Shown here: positions 44,121-51,449 of the stretch, piece after piece
Layout of the letters: every line of letters begins with the position of its first letter
How positions within the stretch are numbered: position 1 is the first letter of the stretch
NCBI GenBank assembly: GCA_021733795.1
Contig: JAIPKB010000016.1
Location: 1-51,449, forward strand
DNA: 51,449 bases
Origin: Akkermansiaceae bacterium
Lineage (GTDB): Bacteria > Verrucomicrobiota > Verrucomicrobiia > Verrucomicrobiales > Akkermansiaceae
Direction of reading: 5' to 3'
The notes under the pieces: generated by a model
The model's database searches: none
What the model saw: only the letters and a program-made list of their open reading frames with translations
What the model was told of the DNA's origin: nothing
Made by a program: the position numbers and the translations under genes

Positions 44121-44974
44121 CCGGTCCTCCTTGTCCTCCTGCGGTTTTTCAGGAAATGGCGGAGGCGCGGCAGGATCGGCGCATCGGTGGCCAGGCGCAG
44201 GTAATCCACCCCGGCGCGCGCCAGCGTGTGGACGTCTTCGTCGGTCAGGAACCGGGAGTGCCCGTGAGCGGTGAATTCGCGCCCGGTTTCCGCTTCCATC
44301 GCCCGGAAAATCCCGGCGCGGATGCCGCCGCGCTCGGCCGGATCCTCCAGGTGCAGCACCACGCAGTCGTGATCGTGCGCCATGAGCTTGATCGCCGGTA
44401 TCGCGTCGGGATCGTGCAGGTCGCTGATGACCACAAACAGGCAGCGTTGTTCGACGCGCGGGATGAGTTCGCGGACGCGCTTGCCCAGCGAGGTGCCCTC
44501 GGTGAAATGATAATGGCGGAGCTGGTGCAGCCATTGGAGAATGGTGCTGCGGGCCAGCGACGGCGTGTGGTGCAGATCGCGCTCCCCGACGGTCATGAGC
44601 CCCACCGGATTCATGTGTTCCACGGCGGCCAGCGCGATCCCGCCGGCGAGCTGGACGGCCCAGGCGTATTTGCTCATCGGGCGGGAGCTGACACACATCG
44701 AGGCCGAGGTATCCACCAACAGATAGACCGGCATTTGTTTCGGAGCCTCGTATTCCTTGACGTGGTAGCGGCCGGTGCGGCCGGTGATCCGCCAGTCGAT
44801 GAATTTCACCGGATCCCCGCTCTGATAGAGCCGGGACTGGACGTATTCGATGCCCGCGCCGAGAAACGGCGAGCTTTCCTGCCCGTAGGTCAGCGCGTCG
44901 GCCAGGCGGCGGACGGCCAGCTCGAATTGCCGCGCGTCGAGCGGATCGTGAGTCAATGTCCCGGTTTGGCGCAT
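44117..44974 (-). CDS. DUF58 (VWA-like) protein
   Basis: The 285-residue soluble protein carries the DUF58 signature VKFIDWRITGRTGRYHVKEYE, followed by a VWA-type metal site in LLVDTSASM. DUF58 proteins are encoded next to MoxR ATPases and are thought to act as their adaptors. Residues 25-45 (LADALTYGQESSPFLGAGIEY) lead into the signature. The gene starts seven bases after the moxR stop, so the two are expressed together. Confidence 0.9.
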   Translation of the reverse strand: MRQTGTLTHDPLDARQFELAVRRLADALTYGQESSPFLGAGIEYVQSRLYQSGDPVKFIDWRITGRTGRYHVKEYEAPKQMPVYLLVDTSASMCVSSRPMSKYAWAVQLAGGIALAAVEHMNPVGLMTVGERDLHHTPSLARSTILQWLHQLRHYHFTEGTSLGKRVRELIPRVEQRCLFVVISDLHDPDAIPAIKLMAHDHDCVVLHLEDPAERGGIRAGIFRAMEAETGREFTAHGHSRFLTDEDVHTLARAGVDYLRLATDAPILPRLRHFLKNRRRTRRTG

Positions 44975-44981
44975 GGGCGGG

Positions 44982-45959
44982 TCAGCCGAGTTTCCGCAGC
45001 ATTTCCTCCAACACCTGGCCTGGCTTGCGACCTTCGGCGAGCGCCTCGTAGCTGAGACGGATGCGGTGGAGCACCACGTCTTCAGCCAGCTCGAAGAGAT
45101 CCTCCGGCACCACGTAGTCGCGCTCCATCACGAAGGCGCGGGCACGCGCGGCCTGCACGATCGACAAGCCGGCCCGCGGCGAACAGCCCAGCTCGATGGC
45201 GGGATGGGTGCGGGTGAGCCTGACAAACTCAACGCAGTGTTTCATGAACACCTCGCTGACGTGGACCGACTGGACCTTTTCCATGGCCCCTACCAGGTCC
45301 GCCTGGGAGCAGACCGGCTCGCCGCCGATCATGTCGAAGGCCGTCTTGGGCATTGCGCCGCCCGCGACCCGCTTGAGACCCATTTTCAACTGCCGGCGCA
45401 GCACTTCCTCCTCCTCGTCCGAGGTCGGATAGTCGAGGCGGTGGCAGAGCATGAAGCGGTCGAGCTGGGCTTCCGGCAGTTCGAAGGTGCCGGCCTGCTC
45501 GATCGGATTTTGGGTGGCGATGACGAGAAACGGGACCGGCAGCGGATAGCTGGCATTGCCGATGGTGACCTTGCGTTCCTGCATCGCCTCCAATAACGCG
45601 CTCTGCACCTTGGGTGCCGCGCGGTTGATTTCATCGGCGAGCAGCAGGTTGGTGAATACCGGCCCCTGGTGGGTGCGGAATTTCCCGGTCGTCTGGTCCA
45701 ACAATTCCGAACCGATGATGTCGGACGGCAGCATGTCGATGGTGAACTGCACCCGGCTGAAGGCCAGATCCACCGCCTTGGCGACGGCATTGACGAGCAG
45801 GGTTTTGGCGGTGCCGGGCACGCCTAGCAAGAGCAAATGACCGCCGGTGAGCAGGGCGATCATCATGCGCTCGACAACGACGTCCTGACCGACGACAACC
45901 TCGCCGACGCGATCACGCACGGCTTGGACAAAATGGGCATTGGAGATGGATTCGGACAT
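44982..45959 (-). CDS. MoxR-family AAA+ ATPase
   Basis: The 325-residue protein has Walker A GVPGTAKT (46-53), Walker B LLLADEINRAAPK (from 105), the MoxR sequence QNPIEQAGTFELPEAQLDRFM, and a C-terminal lid (GCSPRAGLSIVQAARARAF). MoxR ATPases work as chaperones that use VWA proteins as adaptors to mature envelope or metal-enzyme complexes. I chose ATG 45959, which matches family length; the frame is open further upstream but codes nothing family-like. It is followed by the DUF58, VWA and TPR genes in standard Bat order. Confidence 0.93.
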   Translation of the reverse strand: MSESISNAHFVQAVRDRVGEVVVGQDVVVERMMIALLTGGHLLLLGVPGTAKTLLVNAVAKAVDLAFSRVQFTIDMLPSDIIGSELLDQTTGKFRTHQGPVFTNLLLADEINRAAPKVQSALLEAMQERKVTIGNASYPLPVPFLVIATQNPIEQAGTFELPEAQLDRFMLCHRLDYPTSDEEEEVLRRQLKMGLKRVAGGAMPKTAFDMIGGEPVCSQADLVGAMEKVQSVHVSEVFMKHCVEFVRLTRTHPAIELGCSPRAGLSIVQAARARAFVMERDYVVPEDLFELAEDVVLHRIRLSYEALAEGRKPGQVLEEMLRKLG

Positions 45960-46005
45960 GGAGTGGGAGGTGGAGATGGATCTTACGGTGAGAACGGAGG
46001 CAATC

Positions 46006-47106
46006 TTAGCGGGATGGTTCGCCAGCGGCGGCCGGGCGTTCCTGTTGATAGACCCCGAGCACGGCCTGACGGGCGGGAAGATCCGGCTTGGCGGAAACCG
46101 CAATGGCCTTGGCCTGGAGTTCCACCGCGCGGGCTTGGTCGCCGCCGAGCCACGCGATGCGGGCGAGGGTGGCCAATGCCGGAGCCTGTGGGTCGCCGGC
46201 CGCGGTGCTGATGGGCGTGGCGATCTTTCCAGCCGCGGCGCACAGCGCGGAGGAGGCGTCCGGTGCCGCCACCAACCGGGCAGCCACCCCATTGAGCATC
46301 GCCGGATTTTTGGCGAAGTCCTCGCACAGCATCTTCGAAAGCTGGATGGCATCGGCGGGCTGCTTCCGCGCCAGGATCAATTCGAGTTCCAGCAAGCCCC
46401 CGAGGTGGCGGAAATTCTCGCTGAGCGCCCGGTGGAGCTCGGCGATGGTGTTTTCAGCTTGATCGAGCTGGTTGGCGGCGAGTTCCGCCTCGGCCCGCCG
46501 GGCCAGCTCGGCGGCCTTGGGGCTGGGAGCGGTGGCGGCATCGGTGGCCGGTCCGGAGGGAGCATCCGGCTTGGTTGACGGCTCCGCAAGCAGGGTCTCC
46601 AGCAGCGATTCCTTCAGCGACATCGGGTGGCCGATGTAGGCGATCTTCCCCTGTTTACTGACGACAAACCCGCACGGGATGCCATTCTGACCGGCGGCGG
46701 CGAGCCAGGTTTTGGCCATGCGGCCCTTATCACCACCAGCGGTATCATCCTTGGTGACACGGTAGGTCATTTTGGAACCCATCCGTCTGACGAAGGCCTT
46801 GATGGTGGCGGCATCCTCGCCGAGGTTCTGCCCGATGACCACCAAGCCCCGGTCCTTGAATTTCTGGTGAACTCCGTTGAGGTGGGGAATGGCCGCCACG
46901 CAGGGCCCGCACCAGGTGGCCCAGAACTCGACAATGTAAACCTTGTCGCCCGCAAACTCGGTCACCGCCTCACCCTGTACCCAACTGCCCACCGCCAGTT
47001 TCGGGGCGGGATCCCCGACCTTGAGTGCGCCCCAACAGACCTGCGTTCCCAATACGGATACCGCCACCGCCAGCGCTCTGATAATTCCTAGGTTCATTTG
47101 ATTCAA
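46006..47106 (-). CDS. TlpA-like thioredoxin with C-terminal helical repeats
   Basis: The 366-residue protein has a signal or anchor (LGIIRALAVAVSVLGTQVCWG). A thioredoxin fold follows with redox-active WCGPC (C66, C69) in EFWATWCGPCVAAIPHLN and a cis-proline region (GIPCGFVVSKQGKIAYIG). The C-terminal half is helical and alanine-rich (ELARRAEAELAANQLDQAENTIAEL), TPR-like. It should act as a periplasmic thiol-disulfide reductase. It precedes moxR by 46 bases and may head the Bat operon. A second ATG at 47097 is possible. The 208-base gap to the tRNA shows no gene. Confidence 0.85.
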   Translation of the reverse strand: MNQMNLGIIRALAVAVSVLGTQVCWGALKVGDPAPKLAVGSWVQGEAVTEFAGDKVYIVEFWATWCGPCVAAIPHLNGVHQKFKDRGLVVIGQNLGEDAATIKAFVRRMGSKMTYRVTKDDTAGGDKGRMAKTWLAAAGQNGIPCGFVVSKQGKIAYIGHPMSLKESLLETLLAEPSTKPDAPSGPATDAATAPSPKAAELARRAEAELAANQLDQAENTIAELHRALSENFRHLGGLLELELILARKQPADAIQLSKMLCEDFAKNPAMLNGVAARLVAAPDASSALCAAAGKIATPISTAAGDPQAPALATLARIAWLGGDQARAVELQAKAIAVSAKPDLPARQAVLGVYQQERPAAAGEPSR

Positions 47107-47314
47107 TAGTAACGAGTTCGATCCGCGTGGTTATCTGTCTGGCAATACAAATCCGAGAAAAATCCGTATCAGGTCAGCCAGCGACGGGTACCCTGAGCCC
47201 AAGCGCCCCGGATGTAAACCCAATTTCCCGAAATGCAAGCCGGGCGGTGGATCGTGCAACTCCCACAATCCGGGCTTGCAGGGTGCCATCCGGGAAGATA
47301 AGGTCCCGCCCGCC

Positions 47315-47396
47315 GCCGGGATGGCGAAATTGGTAGACGCGCTTGATTTAGGTTCAAGTAGGGAAACCTGTGCAGGTTCGAGTCCTGTTCTCGGCA
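47315..47396 (+). tRNA. tRNA-Leu (anticodon UAG)
   Basis: Acceptor GCCGGGA (47315-47321) pairs with TCTCGGC (47389-47395), followed by discriminator A at 47396. The anticodon stem CTTGA/TCAAG (47342-47346, 47354-47358) holds loop TTTAGGT with anticodon TAG at 47349-47351. A longer variable arm (47359-47371) and T arm GCAGG-TTCGAGT-CCTGT follow, as expected for a class II leucine tRNA. CCA is not encoded. Confidence 0.96.
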
Positions 47397-47424
47397 CTCC
47401 ATCCACTCTCCAAACCCCAATCCC

Positions 47425-47625
47425 ATGAACGAACTCAAGGAAAAACTGGCCGCCCTCGGACTCAGCGACGAAATGACCACCAAGGCCATCGCCACCGTCG
47501 CGGATTTCGCCAAGACCAAGCTGCCCGCCAACCTCCACGGCGTCCTTGACGATGTTCTGGCCGGCAAATCCCCCGATCTCGGTGGCATCGGCGGCATGCT
47601 TGGCTCCCTCTTCGGCGGCAAATAG
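47425..47625 (+). CDS. 66-residue conserved-looking small protein, function unknown
   Basis: The product begins MNELKEKLAALGLSDEMTTK. It has one or two amphipathic helices (AIATVADFAKTKLPANLHG; VLDDVLAGKSPDL) and a glycine-rich hydrophobic tail (GGIGGMLGSLFGGK). It starts only 28 bases after the tRNA-Leu gene, so it may be made from the tRNA transcript. Codon usage and composition look like a real gene, and there is no transmembrane helix of full length. I do not recognise a family. Confidence 0.65.
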   Translation: MNELKEKLAALGLSDEMTTKAIATVADFAKTKLPANLHGVLDDVLAGKSPDLGGIGGMLGSLFGGK

Positions 47626-47652
47626 CGCTTCGCCTATGCCGTCAACCGCACC

Positions 47653-47753
47653 AGGACGCGGAGATCCATGTGGAGTTCAATATTCCGGCCCACTCGAACT
47701 CTGGCGTCTATGTAATGGGCAGCTATGAAGTCCAGATCTACGATAGCCACGGC
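47653..47753 (+). pseudogene. Fragment of a DUF1080 (3-keto-disaccharide hydrolase) gene
   Basis: About 33 codons read DAEIHVEFNIPAHSNSGVYV and MGSYEVQIYDSHG, the conserved carbohydrate-binding-like strand pair of DUF1080 proteins. Nothing before or after in this frame belongs to the family. The fragment is joined in frame to the start of a rodA-like gene. Confidence 0.6.
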
Positions 47754-47930
47754 ATGACACCGTTTTTGCGGAAAACCCTGGGAATGAATTGGATGCTGAT
47801 CCTGTTCATGTTTGGGCTGCTGATCTTTGGTGTGTTCATGATCGAGAGTGCGGCGCGGCACCTGCCGGTCAGCGCGGAGGCGCTCGCCCAGTATGGCAGC
47901 GCCGGCGCATCCTACGCGGCCAAGGAACGC
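47754..47930 (+). pseudogene. N-terminal fragment of a rodA/ftsW-family gene
   Basis: From ATG 47754 the frame reads MTPFLRKTLGMNWMLILFMF and GLLIFGVFMIESAARHLP, then AQYGSAGASYAAKE. This is the first transmembrane segment and start of a RodA-type SEDS glycosyltransferase, which builds the peptidoglycan of elongating cells. Only about 58 residues remain of roughly 380. The rest of the frame to 47996 is unrelated. A full-length copy must exist elsewhere if the cell is rod shaped. Confidence 0.6.
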
Positions 47931-47999
47931 TGTTGCCTCACCCATCATAAATATTTTCCCATGAGTGGCCGCAGGCGTGCCAGAGCCACCCTGTAGCAG

Positions 48000-48185
48000 G
48001 TCGCCCGGAGGCGCGCGGACCGTATGCAGACTCACTTCCGTGGGCCGGTAGAGGGCTTTATAGAGTTCGAGCGCAAGCTCCCCGCCCGCCTTCGCGGCCG
48101 CTTTGGCCCGGGCCTCGAGCCGCTCGTGCCATGCTTTGATGACTTTCGTGGCCACATAGATCTCATCGCTGTCGGGACATGTCAT
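48000..48185 (-). other. Possible short coding fragment, unidentified
   Basis: From ATG 48185 about 60 codons give a charged helical sequence (DEIYVATKVIKAWHERLEAR) that looks protein-like, ten bases after TATATT. Further downstream the frame only runs antisense to the rodA and DUF1080 fragments. I cannot name a family. The rest of 47996-48640 holds no supported gene. Confidence 0.2.
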
Positions 48186-48640
48186 CTTTTCGTGAAATAT
48201 ACTTGATGCGAAACGCCACCTCGAACAACCTCGCCAGGCGCGTGGAAACGGACCTTCCCACGTTCCGCTCCGGCTGGGCCACCGGGTTCCAGAGGAGTGG
48301 TTCCGACCGCGCCAAGAGGCCGCAGGGGGCACGCAAACCACTGCTGCGATCCGGCGTCCGCCGCGCTTCTGTTAGATTTCGTCCACCGCTTCCGCGCGGG
48401 CGTCGCACGCCCCCTGGAGAGTCCTTGTATGGCACGTCACACGCACCGGGTGCCATCGGCCAGGCCTGTTACGGAGAGATTTCAGCTCCCGCGCCGATTT
48501 TCCTTGGCTTGGGCAGGGCAAACCGTATTTTCGGGTTTGGCAAGAGCGTCCCATGACCCCCATCACCCTACCGTTTTACTGGAGAATCCACCCTGCCCAC
48601 GGTGACAGGGCGGCGAAATCAGCGTCTCCGGCCCCTCCTC

Positions 48641-48724
48641 TTGGGCCGGCGAAGCGCAGCGAAGCGCCCTCCCCGCAACCCCTTGGGCGGGCGTAGCGCA
48701 GCGTAGTCCCCTCTCCCGCTCTCC
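48641..48724. repeat. Two imperfect 42-bp tandem repeats upstream of udk
   Basis: Units 48641-48682 and 48683-48724 both begin TTGGGC, contain AGCGCAGCG and end in a C-rich CCCC/TCTCC run. They match at roughly three quarters of positions. They may be decayed inverted or mobile repeat material; no gene lies here. Confidence 0.6.
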
Positions 48725-48780
48725 GAACCGATCTTTATCCCCTCATGCCCACCAACCCAGAAAAGCAATTTCTTAGCAAT
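48720..48780. repeat. Duplicated udk leader and start, copy 1
   Basis: TCTCCGAACCG and the following sequence through the start codon and first 11-12 codons of udk recur at 49533-49594, with several substitutions and one inserted base. Confidence 0.8.
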
Positions 48781-49398
48781 CACATCGCTATTGTCGGCGG
48801 CAGCGGCTCGGGCAAGACCTGGCTGGCGGAGAAACTCTGTGCCGAACTGGGAACGCAGGCGGCACACTTGAGTCTGGATGACTTTTATCGCGACCTTTCC
48901 CACCTGGAAAAAGCCACCCGCGACAACGTGAATTTTGATGACCCGGCCGCCATCGACTGGGCATCCGTCCGGGCTGTGGCGGACACGCTGGCACAAGGCG
49001 AAATGGCTCAAGTGCCCATCTACGATTTCGCCACACACACGCGCCGCCCGGAGACACGTGCCTTCGCGCCGCGCGAGTTGGTCGTCTGGGACGGCTTGTG
49101 GCTGTTGCACGAAAACGCCATACGCGGGCGTTTTGTCTGGAGTGTGTTCGTCGATTGCCCCGAGGCGGAACGGCTGTCGCGCCGCGTGGCGCGTGATGTC
49201 CTCGTGCGCGGCCGCACGGAAGAGTCCGTCCGCCTCCAATGCCTGAACCAGGTCCAGCCGATGCATGATCGGTTTGTTGAGCCCCAACGCGACTTTGCGG
49301 ACCAAATCCTGGCAGCGCCCGTGACCGCGGCGCAGGTGGTCAGACTTAAACAGGAATTATTGGAACGAATCCAGCGGCGAGAGGTGCCGCATACCTGA
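48745..49398 (+). CDS. udk: Uridine kinase-like P-loop kinase
   Basis: The 217-residue protein has Walker A GGSGSGKT (residues 18-25), the nucleoside-binding LSLDDFYRD, and NFDDPAAIDW typical of uridine kinase/phosphoribulokinase family enzymes. It ends with a Walker-B-like region VVWDGLWLL and an arginine-rich lid (RRVARDVLVRGRTEE). It phosphorylates uridine or cytidine with ATP or GTP in pyrimidine salvage. The length is normal. There is no Shine-Dalgarno before ATG 48745. Its leader and first codons are repeated about 813 bases downstream, after the gene. Confidence 0.88.
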   Translation: MPTNPEKQFLSNHIAIVGGSGSGKTWLAEKLCAELGTQAAHLSLDDFYRDLSHLEKATRDNVNFDDPAAIDWASVRAVADTLAQGEMAQVPIYDFATHTRRPETRAFAPRELVVWDGLWLLHENAIRGRFVWSVFVDCPEAERLSRRVARDVLVRGRTEESVRLQCLNQVQPMHDRFVEPQRDFADQILAAPVTAAQVVRLKQELLERIQRREVPHT

Positions 49399-49532
49399 GG
49401 CCATGACCGAGCGCCTGCTCGCGGCCCAAACGCCGCCGGGCCGGGCACGCCTCAATGTTCACGTCAAGCGGCAACGCCTCGTTTGGAATTGCGTCACTGG
49501 CTGTGCGCATTTCATCCATCCCCTGATACCGG

Positions 49533-49594
49533 TCTCCGAACCGCTGTTTAGCCCCTCATGCGCAACAACCCAGAAAACCAATTTCCTTGGCAAT
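49533..49594. repeat. Duplicated udk leader and start, copy 2
   Basis: Second copy of 48720-48780, with start codon at 49558 and the codons MRNNPENQF instead of MPTNPEKQF. After about 12 codons it runs into the antisense 3' end of the pyrophosphatase gene. It is a gene-start relic. The rest of the gap 49399-49532 holds nothing recognisable. Confidence 0.8.
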
Positions 49595-49604
49595 ACACCA
49601 ACCC

Positions 49605-51227
49605 TCAGGTCGGCTCTTCCAGCCGTTTGAGAAGCTCAGGCAGGAATTGCTTTTTGCGCGACACGCAGCCCGCCCAGACCTCGCCGCTGGGACCAAGCTT
49701 ATGCGCCAGCAGCGAGGTTTCCACATCGATCAACACCAGACTGTCGCCGCGGAAAATATCCGTGACGAGCAGCGCGGCGAATTCCCAGCCACCGCGCAGG
49801 CGCCGTTCATGCAGGGCGGTCGCCAAATCCTTCAACCTCGCGTCGTCGAGCTGACTACGGTCCACTGTTTCAATCTGCGCCACAGCGAACCGGACGCCAC
49901 CTCCGGAAAACTCCTTCAAATCCTTTTCCACCAATTCTTGAGACGGCCGATCCAGCGTCTCGTCGTTGCGTACCAGCACCTCGCGGCCGAATTTCTGCAG
50001 CCCGACTTTTGCCAGCCGCGCCAAGGCGGCAGCTTGCTGGCAGTCAACCTCCGTGGCGGTGGGCGACGTGAGCAGCAGGGTATCGGCGACGATGGCTCCT
50101 AACAAAAGCATGGCCTGTGCGGGCGTCGGTCGCCGGCCGTTTTCCGCAAACTTGCACGCGATAATCGTCGCGGTGCTGCCGACCGGCCGGCAATCCACGC
50201 GGATGGGAAGGGCGGTTTCCAGCGTGCCGACACGGTGATGGTCCACGATCTCGACAATGTCCGAATCCTCGATGCCTTCGGGTGCCTGATGTTGTTCGAA
50301 ATGATCCACCAGCACGACCCGGCCGCGCGGAAAGCTCATGACTTCCGAGCGCGACAGCACCCCGAAGAGGGTGCCATCGGGGTTCATCACCGGCAGCGCG
50401 AACTGCGCCCGCCGTAGCAAGCTCTGGACCTCGTGCAAGGTCTGGTCCGGTGTAAGTTTCGGAAAGCCTTCCGTCTGCATCAACCGCGCGGCGGGGATCG
50501 CCATCGGCAGTTGGGTGACGAGGGCCATCAGCGAGCCGCGATAGTGCAGCACGCCGAGGTCGGGACAAGCGCGCATGGCCTTTCTCCAAGCGGTGTTCTT
50601 CGCCGACCCGCAGGTAACCACCACGGCGGCACCGGCATCGCGACAATGCGCCAGCAATTCCGGTTGGTCGCCGATGAGCACCAGCGAACCGGGCGCAAGC
50701 AGGCTCCTGTCCAACACGATCTGCCCTGTGGCCTCGGCCTGCGGCTTTTGCCAGCGAGTGAGTTTGAGGTAGCGTTCCAAATCGGCGACGGAAAAAAGCA
50801 CCCCGAGAAAATCCTCCGCGTTGGCATGATAGAAATAGTTTGCCGTCGGCATCCGGTCGCTCAGCAGGCCGAGCAGTTTCCGATTCGCATCCAACACCGG
50901 CACGACGCCGATACGGTGGCGGATGATGAGGTTGAGCGCCTCGCCGAGCGCAGCCTCCTGGCCAATGGCGAGAACGTCGCGCCGCGCCACGTCGCGGACG
51001 CAGGTGTGGAGATGACTGACCTGGCGTGGCAACGCCGTTCCCGCTTCGGCAAAGAGCCATTTCGTCTGCGTGGAAACTTCGCCGAGGACAATCCCTTCAA
51101 ACGTCTCATCGCGGGAAAGGGAATTGAGCAAGTCCGCATAAACCACGGCCGAAACGGCTGAATCAGTATCCGGCCGCTGGTGACCCACCACAAAGGTCGG
51201 ACGGGTTACTGGGATGGAGCGGGTCAT
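49605..51227 (-). CDS. ppaC: CBS-domain family II (Mn-dependent) inorganic pyrophosphatase
   Basis: The 540-residue protein starts at ATG 51227. Family II metal-site motifs are FVVGHQRPDTDSAVSA near residue 12 and the DHH motif in IVDHHRVG near residue 330. Between them lie paired CBS domains (IIRHRIGVVPVLDANRKLLG; QFALPVMNPDGTLFGVLS) with a DRTGG-like insert. It hydrolyses pyrophosphate to two phosphates; in this subclass, adenine nucleotides bound by the CBS domains control activity. The C-terminal DHHA2 domain carries the substrate-binding RKK motif in SRKKQFLPELLKRL. It is convergent with udk. The gene symbol is by family analogy. Confidence 0.92.
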   Translation of the reverse strand: MTRSIPVTRPTFVVGHQRPDTDSAVSAVVYADLLNSLSRDETFEGIVLGEVSTQTKWLFAEAGTALPRQVSHLHTCVRDVARRDVLAIGQEAALGEALNLIIRHRIGVVPVLDANRKLLGLLSDRMPTANYFYHANAEDFLGVLFSVADLERYLKLTRWQKPQAEATGQIVLDRSLLAPGSLVLIGDQPELLAHCRDAGAAVVVTCGSAKNTAWRKAMRACPDLGVLHYRGSLMALVTQLPMAIPAARLMQTEGFPKLTPDQTLHEVQSLLRRAQFALPVMNPDGTLFGVLSRSEVMSFPRGRVVLVDHFEQHQAPEGIEDSDIVEIVDHHRVGTLETALPIRVDCRPVGSTATIIACKFAENGRRPTPAQAMLLLGAIVADTLLLTSPTATEVDCQQAAALARLAKVGLQKFGREVLVRNDETLDRPSQELVEKDLKEFSGGGVRFAVAQIETVDRSQLDDARLKDLATALHERRLRGGWEFAALLVTDIFRGDSLVLIDVETSLLAHKLGPSGEVWAGCVSRKKQFLPELLKRLEEPT

Positions 51228-51331
51228 GCGGCAGGTAGCTGAATTGAGGGGCGAGTATAGCCACCCACCCCGCTTTGCCAAGCAGAATCAGCAGGCAGGG
51301 CTCAGGGTGTTAGGGCGATTGGCTGACTGGC

Positions 51332-51449
51332 TCATTCGGGGAACGGGCGTGCGGTTTTGATGAGTTTGAGGGATTTGCCACGATAGTCGCGGCAGTGATC
51401 GAATGCGGCATTGAGCGATTCGTGCTGCTCAAAGGGCAGGATGGCCAGC
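51332..51449 (-). CDS. C-terminal end of an unidentified protein, cut by window edge
   Basis: Reading the minus strand from the right edge gives ILPFEQHESLNAAFDHCRDY, then RGKSLKLIKTARPFPE and a TGA at 51332-51334. The AAFDHCRDYRGKSLKLI segment resembles the C-terminus of medium-chain zinc-dependent dehydrogenases, where a similar AF...GK.. pattern ends the fold. The piece is too short to be sure. Confidence 0.5.
   Translation of the reverse strand, partial: LAILPFEQHESLNAAFDHCRDYRGKSLKLIKTARPFPE

Noticed and set aside
48179..48605. Plus-strand open frames after the rodA fragment
   Set aside because: Arg/Pro/Gly-rich low-complexity sequence typical of non-coding GC-rich DNA; no family resemblance and overlapping frames of similar length.

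Overview
The window looks like chromosomal DNA of a high-GC Verrucomicrobiota bacterium (Verrucomicrobiae, Akkermansiaceae/Luteolibacter-like). This is inferred from gene content, the near absence of Shine-Dalgarno sequences, and the style of the Bat operon, sulfatase and DUF1254 proteins. No rRNA is present to prove it. Gene density is uneven: intact housekeeping genes alternate with short decayed stretches, tandem repeats and gene fragments.

Layout. 1-1950: a CCTGTCT minisatellite, a frameshifted remnant of a surface (filamentous-haemagglutinin-like) protein, a 3x29-bp repeat and a HicBA toxin-antitoxin pair. 1948-5600: divergent SWIM-SNF2 helicase and TerC membrane protein. 5711-10030: priA, whose 5' end has been split from its native promoter by a ~2-kb insertion carrying an AAA ATPase and a TOPRIM-like protein; a 126-bp copy of the priA start lies on both sides. 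10033-17750: a very large alpha-2-macroglobulin and a convergent cardiolipin synthase. 17751-21390: a long imperfect palindrome, the cbpA-cbpM chaperone pair, then decayed Sel1, lipase-like and CorA fragments. 21392-34835: nine genes on the minus strand comprising a MalT-type LuxR regulator, its small partner, an outer-membrane barrel, four DUF1254/DUF1214 paralogues, a sulfatase and an OprB-like porin. 35032-36857: a methyltransferase, then a DUF4143 fragment bounded by a duplicated gene end. 36858-47106: a Bat-type operon (TlpA-like, MoxR, DUF58, two VWA proteins, TPR protein, two further membrane-anchored proteins). 47315-51449: tRNA-Leu(UAG), a 66-aa protein, DUF1080 and rodA fragments, a uridine kinase with a duplicated leader, a CBS-containing family II pyrophosphatase, and the end of an unidentified gene.

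Two systems deserve most attention. In the first, the AAA/TOPRIM pair sits between the native priA promoter plus a 48-codon priA stub and the intact priA, so priA appears to have become the last gene of a putative defence operon. In the second, the DUF1254 cluster looks like one regulated, secreted catabolic unit: uptake across the outer membrane, desulfation, and four related secreted enzymes of unknown reaction.

Several promoters share a recognisable form, TTGNCN-N17/18-TAGGCT (or TATGCT/TCTGCT), close to the start codon. Three places show a gene end duplicated about 0.8-2 kb away, suggesting a recurring route of insertion or decay. All functional calls are from reading the sequence; no database search was possible.
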